Shown: piece by piece, positions 25,601 through 31,583 of the stretch
Layout of the letters: each line of letters opens with the position of its first letter
Position numbering within the stretch: the stretch's first letter is position 1
NCBI GenBank assembly: GCA_910579935.1
Contig: CAJTVQ010000047.1
Coordinates: 1-31,583 of the forward strand
Reading direction: 5' to 3'
Origin: an uncultured Lachnospiraceae bacterium
GTDB taxonomy: Bacteria > Bacillota > Clostridia > Lachnospirales > Lachnospiraceae
Length of the DNA: 31,583 nucleotides
The notes under the pieces: generated by a model
What the model was told of the DNA's origin: nothing
What the model saw: the letters and a program-made list of their open reading frames with translations, nothing else
Database searches by the model: none
Position numbers and translations under genes: made by a program

Positions 25601-27302
25601 AAGAAGGCGCGGCAATATTCTGCATATACTGATGGTTGTAAAGCCCCGAAGCCGAGGTTTTGTTTACATTGAATTTCTGAAGGTAAAGCGTGTCCTGTCC
25701 CTTCCTTATGTAATTCTTCGTAATGATGTCGGCGCCGCCGGCAAGGGACAGATAACGGCTTGTCCATCCGAGTTCTTTTGCCTTGCTCAGTCCGTTTTCA
25801 ATGATCTGTGTGCTTCCCTTTCCGGTAGCTCCGACGTTGAAATAATTATATACGCCGGGGTATTTTGGATAGGAACCCGATATCAGGGCGGATTTGCCGT
25901 CTCCCTGCTCCTGACGGACTCTGGAAGCAAGGTGAAAGGGACTTACGGCGAGATTTTTGGCAATGGAATAAAAAGCCTGCGTGTAAGTCCTGCCCTGCTC
26001 ATCGTCCGGTATGGCGCCGGACATGAAGGTGTTCTTCAGGATATCCTGTACGGCAGCTTCCGTATGATAGGTAGGATTGTAACTCAGAAGTTCAAACTGG
26101 AAAATGTAGTTTTCGGTTAAAAAATTCCGCGGGTCCATATAATAAGCAAGAATGCCGTCCGAAGGATAGGACCAGGCATTATCATAAGGAGCGGTTTTCC
26201 ATGCAGCGCTGACTTTGGAAGATATCAGGCTTCTGTCGCGGCTGTTCTCCTGCCGGACAGCGGTATTCCAGTCAATTCCAGTCGGCATGTTGACAAAGAT
26301 CCAGCCGGGATGCTGCTCCTTCAGTTTCAAAAGCGCACTCTGGTACGAGGCGGGAAATGCCTGGATGTCAGCCGGAACGGAATTTTTCTCGGCAGACATG
26401 AGCGCAGGTGCACCGGCGCTGTTTGCAGTAACGAATTCGCTTTCCCATTCGATCAAGTCTTCATCTGCGTATGCCAGATATCCGCGTTCCACATATCCGG
26501 TATGATCGGTATCATTCATATTGATGCGGACCCGGTACCAGATATTGTGCATGGAATCTTCCCCCACTCCGGTAATCTGTACGGACTGGCCGGTGGATAC
26601 AGTGAGAAGGTTGTCCTCATCCGAACCGGGGGCTTTTTTTACCTCATAGGAATCACACAGATATACGAGCGCGAGGATATCCTTGCTTTTGGCCAGGGTA
26701 TCCAGTCTGCGTCCCGCTTCTTCCGGATCGGTCAGGAAATAATCCGCCATGGCCTGTTCAATGCAGATGACAATGCCGGGGATATCCCAGGATTTCAGGC
26801 TGCCGGATGCCGGATAAGCGGTATCATCCCATACGGGATTGAATTCGTATGCATCGGATTCCGTATTTTCGTAGTCTTCGCTGCATTCCCACGTAACGGG
26901 AATGGTGACGGTATCGTCGCTGCCGTCCATATGTACGGATAAGGAGTCCGGAAAAAGGGCATTGACCTCTTCCAGAGAAAGTTTTTTATCAAACGTGAAG
27001 AAAGTTTCTTCGTCCGGCAGCGGTTCGATGGAAGTAATGAGCGGCAGGTCAGCCGGAATATCGGACGGAGTATTTTCCAGTGATTCTCCGTCTTGCGAAA
27101 CGGGTGTTTGGCCGGATGACTCTTCCGAAAGGTCTGCCGTTTTCTGACCGGAATCTTCGGTCTGCACGGTCTCCACCGTTGCTGCCCGGACGGGTAAAAC
27201 CTGGAAAAAGGCGGAAAGAAGGATGGCGGATGCAGCGGCAGCGGACAGCAGCCGGTGACGGCCTGGTGTATGGAACGTGTGTTTCGGATGGTTGTTTTTC
27301 AT
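22662..27302 (-). CDS. Large membrane-anchored surface N-acetylglucosaminidase with Ig-like, Cys-ribbon and Ser-Asp repeats
   Basis: The 1546-residue exported protein starts with a signal peptide (about residues 1-40, ending VRA). An SH3-like domain lies at about 225-285. A glucosaminidase domain of the LytB/endo-beta-N-acetylglucosaminidase type follows at about 380-590, with probable catalytic Glu465 in RVRQEQG and YNYFNVGATG. Then come a Big_2-type Ig-like domain (about 608-690), two repeats with LPAGWxWENPS, and Cys-x2-Cys ribbon repeats (about 835-1045: YTCSRCGDTY, YTCSNCQDTY). A Ser/Asp/Asn-rich stalk, a Thr/Asn-rich stretch and one more globular region complete the outside. A single membrane helix (about 1443-1465) and a very acidic 77-residue tail end it; there is no LPXTG motif. 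It probably cleaves peptidoglycan or host glycans. The start has AGGGAG upstream. It is separated from the RADAR-like island by convergent orientation. Confidence 0.88.
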   Translation of the reverse strand: MKNNHPKHTFHTPGRHRLLSAAAASAILLSAFFQVLPVRAATVETVQTEDSGQKTADLSEESSGQTPVSQDGESLENTPSDIPADLPLITSIEPLPDEETFFTFDKKLSLEEVNALFPDSLSVHMDGSDDTVTIPVTWECSEDYENTESDAYEFNPVWDDTAYPASGSLKSWDIPGIVICIEQAMADYFLTDPEEAGRRLDTLAKSKDILALVYLCDSYEVKKAPGSDEDNLLTVSTGQSVQITGVGEDSMHNIWYRVRINMNDTDHTGYVERGYLAYADEDLIEWESEFVTANSAGAPALMSAEKNSVPADIQAFPASYQSALLKLKEQHPGWIFVNMPTGIDWNTAVRQENSRDRSLISSKVSAAWKTAPYDNAWSYPSDGILAYYMDPRNFLTENYIFQFELLSYNPTYHTEAAVQDILKNTFMSGAIPDDEQGRTYTQAFYSIAKNLAVSPFHLASRVRQEQGDGKSALISGSYPKYPGVYNYFNVGATGKGSTQIIENGLSKAKELGWTSRYLSLAGGADIITKNYIRKGQDTLYLQKFNVNKTSASGLYNHQYMQNIAAPSSESISVRNAYASAGSINNPFVFRIPVYDNMPAGPCAQPVNLKSVTLNTDKLNLKTDETSVLTASVDGKAAASSSVSFSSSNIKVAAVAADGTVTAVSSGTAEISCTVSGGTTAVCTVTVQKNTPAYTVPVLNAVTYDPKQTLQQIALPAGWVWENPSIIPTVDNAGYPAVYTPADTGKYLTVKETLALPVTKGTPAYTVPTDLQTAAGSTLASLKLPAGWTWENPSAALTKAGTFSYPASYNPDTANYQTVTGISISVTVTEKTTACMTHNYGAWTVTKPASCTEKGLQTRCCLQCGAVETAAVPALGHDYTSAVTKPATESAAGIRTYTCSRCGDTYTEEIAKLPAAHKHNYTEAVTTSAVCDKAGVKTYTCSCGDTYTEPVPAPGHNYTSEITKEATETENGIRTYTCSNCQDTYTESIAKLPSSHKHSYVSSVTRHPTCTEKGVNSYICSCGDTYAEDIAALGHDLSSGKCRRCGYTQQTQNAGGNSSNSSGNNAGNSSSAGGNSNADSSGGGNSNTGGSENNNSDDGGSGNDDSDDDSSDSDDSDDNSSDSNDSDDDSSDSDDSDDDSSDSDNPGGSSGSGSTNNDTPNPGADNSGGSHPANSTNTADVTNTAGSTNTTSGTNTAGSTNTTNGTNTAGGTPVRPSAGGGTNGTGNPSADTQNSSHVSIDMQKTSILYEETISSIRGQDIDVMLQMGDGISWTINGRDILADEANGIDMGVKTGTGNIPEAILEQAVRLSETGTAIGLSLAHDGPFDFQPVLTFQTEAAFAGCMATLFYYNAEADKLEYISETAVTESGEIIFPFSHASDYVIIISSAGLSAITAITADGAEGTEDNNGDGTQQSGQPDDAVAVSAVPAQDEASRESGGFNPAVLLVVALIVLVLIIIACTAFLMLHSKDGNEEEPEQSDDMEEEDYAETEEEEAIEIEYLDKEPSDEEPFDEYSEEDDYFEPETKSANPPEPPTYEYDDGFDGFE
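23870..24070. repeat. Ser-Asp coding repeats of the surface protein stalk
   Basis: Tandem copies of a roughly 30-base unit (GAGCTGTCGTCATCGGAATC plus flanks on the plus strand) encode the DDSSDSDDSDD stalk on the minus strand. Copies are nearly identical, so the stalk is prone to length change. Confidence 0.8.
24170..24800 (-). repeat. Cys-x2-Cys ribbon repeats coding region
   Basis: About six units, each roughly 40 residues, carry GHxYTS, a short variable part, and YTCSxCGDTYTE. Some units have CSCG instead of CxxC, so not all could bind metal in the same way. Such modules are common in gut-clostridial surface proteins. Confidence 0.75.
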
Positions 27303-27374
27303 TTGAATTCTCCCTGCTTGGTTTGGTATATAAAGCTATTGGAAATAATTTATCTATCATTTATCATAAATTAT

Positions 27375-27403
27375 AATATATAGTAAGAACGGGGGTGTGT
27401 CAA
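27375..27403 (-). promoter_or_regulatory. Promoter of the surface glucosaminidase
   Basis: On the minus strand a perfect TTGACA (27403-27398) and TATATT (27380-27375) are spaced 17 bases. Transcription would start about 65 bases before the coding start. Confidence 0.7.
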
Positions 27404-27427
27404 ACGCAGCGCGGGAATGAGGAAAAT

Positions 27428-27586
27428 ATGGGAATATACTATAATCTGGGAACGGAGAGGTTATCAGGAATCCGTAGCATCCGAGATTTATGTGGATAAA
27501 ACGGGTCTGATCGCTTATACCAACCGTATATTGGAAACAGAGCAGAAGTCCCGCTGTGTCAGCCGTCCGCGCCGTTTCGGAAGTAC
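27428..27586 (+). pseudogene. 5' fragment of an AAA-ATPase-like / PD-(D/E)XK protein gene
   Basis: MGIYYNLG at 27428, then after a frameshift YQESVASEIYVDKTGLIAYTN and CVSRPRRFG, match the start of the AAA-ATPase-like family common in gut clostridia. In that family the sequence normally continues FGKS through the P-loop and reaches over 500 residues. Here it stops exactly at RPRRFG, and the ribosome binding site of the antitoxin begins. The fragment is both frameshifted and truncated, so it is non-functional. Confidence 0.75.
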
Positions 27587-27601
27587 GAAAGGAGGGGCAG
27601 T

Positions 27602-27817
27602 TTGTCTATTACAGCTACAGAATTAAAGCAGAATTTAGGAAAATATTTGTTACTTTCAGCTAATGAAGATATTTATATCACAAAAAATGGGAAAGTTGTT
27701 GCAAAACTGACGAATCCTAATCAAAGCAGGGTGGACACTGCAAAGTCCTTGTTTGGTATATTGCCGGAAGATGCCAGTTTAGAAGATGCAAAAGCAGAAA
27801 GGCTGAATGAAAAGTAA
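27602..27817 (+). CDS. Phd/YefM-type antitoxin
   Basis: The 71-residue protein has the N-terminal Phd/YefM DNA-binding fold (SITATELKQNLGKYL, then DIYITKNGKVVAKLTNP) and a charged C-terminal tail that would wrap the toxin. The start is TTG at 27602, supported by AAAGGAGG at 27588-27595 six bases upstream; no ATG serves. Its stop overlaps the toxin start by one base (TAATG). It should neutralise the PIN toxin and repress the shared promoter. The promoter is not obvious, and it may lie within the ATPase fragment. Confidence 0.88.
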   Translation: MSITATELKQNLGKYLLLSANEDIYITKNGKVVAKLTNPNQSRVDTAKSLFGILPEDASLEDAKAERLNEK

Positions 27818-28242
27818 TGAAAATACTTGTGGACACAAATGTAATAATTGATGCTTTAACAGGCAGGGAACCTTTTAGGGAAGCTGCAGAGCAGATATTC
27901 ATGTTAGCCGCTGATCAGATAGAGAACATGTATATCACGGCAAGTTCAGCTATAGATATATACTATTTGATAAGAAAGCATCTGCTTAATGCGGATCAGG
28001 CAAAGAAAACGATGTCAAAGCTGTATGAATTGTTTTATATTTTGGATGTGACTTCAAATGATTGCCATGAAGCGTTATTATCGAAAGAAAAGGAGTATGA
28101 AGATGCAGTCATTGCCAGTTGTGCAAACCGTAACCAAATGGATTACATTGTAACGAGGAATATCAGAGATTATGAATGCTCTAAAGTCAAGGCTTTATTG
28201 CCAAATGATTTGTTAAAACTTATTTCTCAAAATAAAGAATGA
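27817..28242 (+). CDS. VapC-like PIN-domain toxin
   Basis: The 141-residue PIN-domain ribonuclease starts VDTNVIID with Asp6 as the first metal ligand. Further acidic residues follow, including Asp96 in EYEDAVIA, and it ends with IVTRNIRDY. These are the signatures of VapC-type toxins that cut structured RNA. It overlaps the antitoxin stop by one base, so the two are co-translated. Length is normal, and all motifs look intact. Confidence 0.88.
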   Translation: MKILVDTNVIIDALTGREPFREAAEQIFMLAADQIENMYITASSAIDIYYLIRKHLLNADQAKKTMSKLYELFYILDVTSNDCHEALLSKEKEYEDAVIASCANRNQMDYIVTRNIRDYECSKVKALLPNDLLKLISQNKE

Positions 28243-28602
28243 AAAATAATTACTCAACTTGACCGGCAGATATTCTCAAATAAAGAAAGTAGAAGGTGTT
28301 GCGACCGTTTTGTATTTAATGCAAAATAGCTGAAGGGGGTATTAGGAGGAAGCGGGTATGTTTGGAAAAAAGAGATTGTCACCAAAGGGAATGTGTTAGT
28401 TAAAAGAGTGGCTGGCATCCAGTGAGTTTGTGCAGTTGGGTCAGGGTTTTGGGCAGTGTAAGATGACAGAACAGGGTATAAAGCAGGGAAATGACTGATT
28501 ATTCAGATTTATTTCTCTGTTTTTTGGCATTCTGGCAGTGGTCTGCAGATAAGGGCGGCTGTTGCATCTGACTATTATTAAGGAAAAATTGAAAAAGGTT
28601 GA
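28243..28602 (+). other. Intergenic stretch with gene debris
   Basis: No intact gene. A good GGAGGA ribosome binding site precedes ATG 28358, but the frame (MFGKKRLSPKGMC) stops after 13 codons. After that stop the same frame continues open for about 35 codons, so this may be a decayed small gene. I cannot name it. Confidence 0.45.
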
Positions 28603-28649
28603 AAAAATTGAAAATAATGGTTTCAATTTTTGACAAAATATGATAATAT
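28603..28649 (+). promoter_or_regulatory. blaI-type promoter with overlapping inverted-repeat operator
   Basis: A perfect 11-base inverted repeat, AAAAATTGAAA (28603-28613) and TTTCAATTTTT (28621-28631), is followed by an extended -10 element TGATAATAT (28641-28649). The right arm overlaps the -35 position. BlaI-family repressors usually control their own operon, so this is a candidate operator. It does not match the usual TACA/TGTA BlaI box. Confidence 0.5.
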
Positions 28650-28746
28650 CTTTCCAAGGGGATTTTGCAACGAATGTAGGTTCTGTGAAAAGGTCCCGAA
28701 ATCCTTTTGATAGAACTTTTTTATTTGCAAAATGGAGAGTAGAATA

Positions 28747-29172
28747 ATGGAAAATTTGATAAAACCGTATCAGCTGCCCGAAAGGGAAATCGAAATTCTT
28801 TATGTCATGTGGGAGGCAGACAGACCGCTAATGGCATCAGAGATAGCAGAAGCAGATCAAGAATTAAAACTGGCTACCGTACATACCACGCTGAAAAGGA
28901 TGCTGAAGAAGAATCTGATCGAAGTAGTGGATTTTGCTAAAAGCGGGAATGTATTCGGCAGATGTTATCAGCCGACCATCAGTATGCAGGAATTTGAGCT
29001 GAATAAGATTTCCAACGACTATAAGCGCAAAAAATGCCTGGATATTACCGCTACGAATCTGGTAGCAGCATTGCTGAGCGGCCAGGATAACCGGATGGTT
29101 CAGGAAGAACTGGACAGGTTGGAGAAGCTGATTCAGGAGAAGCGCAAGGAAATATTGAAAGGGGATGATTAA
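28747..29172 (+). CDS. BlaI/MecI/CopY-family transcriptional repressor
   Basis: The 141-residue protein has the winged-helix fold of BlaI-type repressors: LPEREIEILYVMWEADRPLMASEIAE, then LATVHTTLKRMLKKNLIEVV with the recognition helix, followed by a dimerisation helix region. ATG 28747 follows GGAG by nine bases; ATG 28732 overlaps that site and is less likely. The gene after it encodes an M56 membrane protease, so the pair should work as in BlaR/BlaI, with protease-triggered loss of repression. Confidence 0.9.
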   Translation: MENLIKPYQLPEREIEILYVMWEADRPLMASEIAEADQELKLATVHTTLKRMLKKNLIEVVDFAKSGNVFGRCYQPTISMQEFELNKISNDYKRKKCLDITATNLVAALLSGQDNRMVQEELDRLEKLIQEKRKEILKGDD

Positions 29173-29186
29173 GGGGAAAATAGGCG

Positions 29187-30332
29187 ATGGTAGATTTTTC
29201 GATGGTGGTAAACCTGTTTTTATTCAGCGGCGCTACAGCCGTAGTGATGAAATATGTTTTTAAGGACAATAAGGCAATCTTACGGTTAGACACGCGGTTT
29301 TTACTTATCTGCATGATGGTGATAGTGTGTCGGATGCTGGTGCCGGTAGAGTCTCCATTCGCCAGTAATATTGCTGTCAGTAAGGTGTATCCGGGTCTTT
29401 ATAAGATGTTAAAGGAAACAGTTGTTGTCGGCTATTTGGGTGAAGCCAACATGATTGAAGTTTTTCAGTTTGTTTGGTTCGGCGGAGCAGTCATACGTTT
29501 AAGCTATATAACGTTTTCTTATATAAGACTCAGTTTGACAATCCGGAGTTATCCGGAGATTAAAAATCCAAGTATGCTGGAGATCATGGAGCGGGTCAAC
29601 CGGAAGCACAAACATCCGGTGAAGTTCCGTTTGGTCAGCTCGGAAGTAGGCAGTACGCCTTGTGTATTCGGTATATTCAAACCCTGTATTGTGCTGACGG
29701 ATATTATTGTCACGGAGAAAGACTTGGAATATATTTTTTCTCATGAGATGGGACACTATTACCGAGGCGATTTGCTGGTTATTATATTACGCGAGGTTTT
29801 CAATGCAATCTATTGGTGGAATCCGTTTGCATACATGCTGAATGGTCTGATCGCGCAGGCACAGGAAATTAATGTGGACTTCGGTGTGTTGAGAAAGCTG
29901 AAGGAAGAAGAAACGTTTGAATATACGGAATGTTTACTGAAACTTTCCGGAAGCGGGGGCAAGGATGGAGAGAGATGGCTGATGTCATTTCGGAAAGAAA
30001 AACCTGATTTGCTTAACAAACGGATTAATCTGATGATAGCGAATTTGGAGCTTAGTAAGAGGAAGACAATAGCGAGTGTTTTGTTGACGCTGGTAATGAT
30101 AGGTCTAATTGGTATTTGTCCGAATGTAATTAGTTTGGAACCGTATGGTATTCCGGAAGCTGATGCGGATGGAAGTATTGGTTTGAGAGATAAAGGCACA
30201 TATTATTTTCAGAATAAGTATGGCACATATGATTTATATATTGATGGAGAATATGTGACAACGGTATATACGATATTCGATGAAAGTATACCTATATATT
30301 ATGATATTGAGGAGGTAAATAAGGATGGTTAG
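29187..30332 (+). CDS. M56-family (BlaR1-type) membrane zinc peptidase without a penicillin-binding domain
   Basis: The 381-residue protein has N-terminal membrane segments and a cytoplasmic peptidase loop with the zinc motif HEMGH (His186, Glu187, His190). A further helix YWWNPFAYMLN and a last membrane segment (about 290-312) follow. Only about 70 extracellular residues follow that segment, whereas BlaR1 has a sensor of about 250 residues. It therefore cannot bind beta-lactams in the known way, and the signal is unknown. It starts 14 bases after blaI and overlaps the next gene by eight bases, so the three form one operon. It probably cuts the repressor when triggered. Confidence 0.88.
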   Translation: MVDFSMVVNLFLFSGATAVVMKYVFKDNKAILRLDTRFLLICMMVIVCRMLVPVESPFASNIAVSKVYPGLYKMLKETVVVGYLGEANMIEVFQFVWFGGAVIRLSYITFSYIRLSLTIRSYPEIKNPSMLEIMERVNRKHKHPVKFRLVSSEVGSTPCVFGIFKPCIVLTDIIVTEKDLEYIFSHEMGHYYRGDLLVIILREVFNAIYWWNPFAYMLNGLIAQAQEINVDFGVLRKLKEEETFEYTECLLKLSGSGGKDGERWLMSFRKEKPDLLNKRINLMIANLELSKRKTIASVLLTLVMIGLIGICPNVISLEPYGIPEADADGSIGLRDKGTYYFQNKYGTYDLYIDGEYVTTVYTIFDESIPIYYDIEEVNKDG

Positions 30333-30612
30333 AAAAAAAATTAAAGAAAAATTGTTAATAGGATTTTCAGCAATAGTGATGTCATTCATGTTACTCGTTC
30401 CTTGTAGTATGGATGTATATGCTAGCGAGAATTTAGCAGTAGAAAGTGAAACAAATGAAGATTATGGTATAGTGCCATTTTCGGATATAATTGAATATAG
30501 ATATAAGGTTATAGGTGCAGATGTATATAGGCGTTTGTATAATTACACAGAACAATGTTGGATTGGTGAATGGGAATTATGTGCAGAAGGTTATATCAGA
30601 CCCGATGTATAG
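30325..30612 (+). CDS. Small secreted protein of the BlaI/M56 operon
   Basis: The 95-residue protein has a signal peptide (basic start, hydrophobic core about residues 11-26, likely cleavage after VYA) and a mature part of about 60 residues with YRRLYNYTEQCWIGEW. It overlaps the peptidase gene, with GAGGAGG upstream of ATG 30325. The mature part resembles the small exported proteins often found beside M56 genes in clostridia, but I know no function. The signal sensed by the peptidase could involve this protein. Confidence 0.7.
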   Translation: MVRKKIKEKLLIGFSAIVMSFMLLVPCSMDVYASENLAVESETNEDYGIVPFSDIIEYRYKVIGADVYRRLYNYTEQCWIGEWELCAEGYIRPDV

Positions 30613-30688
30613 AATACAGTTTTGGAATAACACAATTTTAGATTATTTCAGACAATGATAAGATTTGATATAATAGTATAATGAGAAA

Positions 30689-30726
30689 ATTGTCCCACAG
30701 GTATTGAAAAATATCTGTGGGACAAT
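30689..30726 (+). terminator. Hairpin after the M56 operon
   Basis: Arms ATTGTCCCACAGGTATT and AATATCTGTGGGACAAT pair almost fully (one G-U) around a short loop. No U tract follows, but the length and position 77 bases after the last gene support a terminator-type or element-end structure. Confidence 0.65.
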
Positions 30727-30738
30727 CAATCAAGAAAC

Positions 30739-30822
30739 CGTGATTTTTTGGATGATCTGCTTCCCTGGTCACCGAACCGCCCTGTGAACTGCCGGAAGCT
30801 CAGTGAAGATGAAATGAAATAA
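30739..30822 (+). pseudogene. C-terminal fragment of an IS66-type transposase
   Basis: In one frame the DNA reads RDFLDDLLPWS, then PNRPVNCRKLSEDEMK and a stop. The DxLLPWS ending is characteristic of IS66 transposase C-termini. Nothing upstream continues it, so only the tail remains. It is followed at once by the hairpin at 30825-30863. Confidence 0.5.
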
Positions 30823-30824
30823 GA

Positions 30825-30863
30825 CTGGAGCAAATCTTTCTCTATCATACAGGTTTGCTCCAG
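30825..30863 (+). terminator. Hairpin directly after the transposase fragment
   Basis: Arms CTGGAGCAAA (30825-30834) and TTTGCTCCAG (30854-30863) enclose 19 bases and are followed by CTTTGT. It starts two bases after the stop, so it may be the terminator or terminal structure of the lost insertion sequence. Confidence 0.55.
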
Positions 30864-30871
30864 CTTTGTAT

Positions 30872-30897
30872 AGGTACGGACTATCTACCATTTAAGA
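30872..30897 (+). repeat. Left copy of a 26-base imperfect inverted repeat
   Basis: AGGTACGGACTATCTACC plus TTTAAGA matches, on the opposite strand, 31532-31557 at 23 of 26 positions. The two copies face each other across about 630 bases. They could be ends of a small element or sites for DNA inversion. Confidence 0.6.
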
Positions 30898-31060
30898 AAT
30901 TTCTGCATTTTAAGCATATGATAAATGACATAAAAATAGACGATGGTTTTAAGCCACTGTTATCTGTATAATTTCTTATTTTTAAATTATCTTATAATTT
31001 TAATGTAAGCTGTTTACCAAAATGGTAGTGTTCTTAATTTTGTGTCTATGCCCTTTATCC
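30898..31060. other. A+T-rich region between the repeat and the methyltransferase end
   Basis: Very A+T rich with no open frame of note and no clear promoter. It lies inside the inverted-repeat pair. Confidence 0.4.
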
Positions 31061-31583
31061 TTATTCTAGAGGCCGGGTGTGGGCAGAGCCCACAAAACCT
31101 TGTAAATACTGGAAATTTCGGCAATGTCCTATACTGGAAATCACAGGAAAACAAAATCTTAAAGACACAAAACTAATTACACCCTCACGAAAATTCTTAG
31201 TTGATTTAGTAGTTAGACCTGTTTCAATTTTAATCTTTGAGTCTGGTATCTCTAATCCCCAATTATCCCAACAAACATAATTATTTCGGGCAAATAATTC
31301 AATCTTATCTTGTTGCGGAAACATTTTAGTGATACCATCTATGATTTCTACTGGTTTTACACTATGTTCAGCACGATGTATAGCAACCATCTGCCTTATA
31401 TTTCTTGCGCCTCTTGGCTGTGGAAACTTACCCTTTTTAAATGCCAATACAAATTCCGTTTGACTTAATGTGTATCTTCCGGGATTATGTACCATTTTAT
31501 CCCAAACAAATGCAATCGTTTTGTATTCAAATCGTAAACGGTAGATAGTGCGTACCTCGACTATGGCGGCAAAATGTGTGACA
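31061..31583 (-). CDS. Partial MT-A70-type adenine DNA methyltransferase, C-terminal part
   Basis: Reading in from the window edge on the minus strand, the frame gives FEYKTIAFVWDKM, FPQPRGARNIRQMV, REGV-type tail and, between them, AEHSVKPVEIIDGI, KIELFARN and CWDNWG. These match the second half of phage-type MT-A70 methyltransferases (KTIAFVW, EHSxKP, IELFAR, GWDxWG). The catalytic DPPW motif must lie outside the window. Just before FEYKT the family would have a GFKYKT turn, but here VEVRTIYRLR is encoded by the inverted repeat at 31532-31557, so the gene may be rearranged. The last 50 or so residues look non-native. It is probably a prophage or conjugative-element gene or remnant. Confidence 0.65.
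   Translation of the reverse strand, partial: VTHFAAIVEVRTIYRLRFEYKTIAFVWDKMVHNPGRYTLSQTEFVLAFKKGKFPQPRGARNIRQMVAIHRAEHSVKPVEIIDGITKMFPQQDKIELFARNNYVCWDNWGLEIPDSKIKIETGLTTKSTKNFREGVISFVSLRFCFPVISSIGHCRNFQYLQGFVGSAHTRPLE
31532..31557 (-). repeat. Right copy of the 26-base imperfect inverted repeat
   Basis: This is the opposite-strand partner of 30872-30897, sharing AGGTACG, ACTATCTACC and TTTA blocks. It lies within the methyltransferase reading frame, where it encodes VRTIYRLR. Confidence 0.6.

Noticed and set aside
28630..28649. TTGACA at 28630 as -35 partner of TAATAT at 28644
   Set aside because: The spacer is only 8 bases. The TGn extended -10 with an upstream TTTCAA at 17 bases is the better reading.
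29187..30332. M56 protein called as a true beta-lactam sensor BlaR1
   Set aside because: The outer part is far too short for a penicillin-binding sensor domain, so no beta-lactam role is claimed.

Overview
The window looks like a chromosomal accessory region of a low-to-moderate GC Firmicute, most likely a gut Lachnospiraceae or related Clostridia. Signs of this are purine-rich AGGAGG-type ribosome binding sites, tight co-directional operons, a BlaI/M56 pair followed by a small secreted protein, a large surface protein with Cys-x2-Cys ribbon repeats, and a decayed AAA-ATPase of a type common in gut clostridia. Composition is mosaic: about 446-2091 is very A+T rich, while about 17378-27302 is clearly richer in G+C. 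This fits independent acquisition of modules. No tRNA, rRNA or CRISPR array was seen.

Layout. (1) 446-4766 is a surface-glycan block: a multi-spanning membrane protein broken by a G8 tract (possible phase variation), Gmd and Rmd (GDP-mannose to GDP-D-rhamnose), a terminator, and a decayed second gmd fragment. (2) 4784-7017 holds an AraC-type regulator, a candidate orphan small RNA at about 5900-5990, and an XRE regulator with two promoters and a leader that contains an attenuator-like hairpin. (3) 7153-17305 is the most interesting part. It is a five-gene operon ending in a strong terminator: a RdrA-like ATPase and a RdrB-like adenosine-deaminase protein (the RADAR anti-phage pair), an LRR-Roc-COR (Roco-like) protein whose GTPase motifs are lost, a radical SAM protein with a B12-domain-like N-terminus, and a 72-residue peptide ending in Cys-Gly17-Cys-Ser-Gly-Arg that looks like a RiPP precursor. 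(4) 17378-22507 holds a PIG-L deacetylase / GT5 glycosyltransferase fusion with an embedded CxxCxxCxxxCP motif, then a helical-repeat protein with a DUF2971-like C-terminus. (5) 22662-27302, on the minus strand, encodes a 1546-residue membrane-anchored surface N-acetylglucosaminidase. (6) 27428-30612 has an AAA-ATPase fragment cut off by a Phd/VapC-type toxin-antitoxin pair, then a BlaI / M56 peptidase / small secreted protein operon. (7) 30689-31583 is a mobile-element graveyard: an IS66-like transposase tail, hairpins, a long imperfect inverted repeat, and the C-terminal part of an MT-A70-type adenine methyltransferase.

How the genes may work together. RdrA and RdrB form a known phage-defence pair that edits adenosine-type nucleotides. 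Overlapping or near-abutting genes indicate that the Roco-like protein and the radical SAM enzyme are co-expressed with it. An LRR protein with a dead GTPase could act as a sensor or scaffold. The radical SAM enzyme and poly-Gly peptide look like a small modified-peptide pathway placed inside the defence operon. The coupling between these parts is inferred from gene order only.
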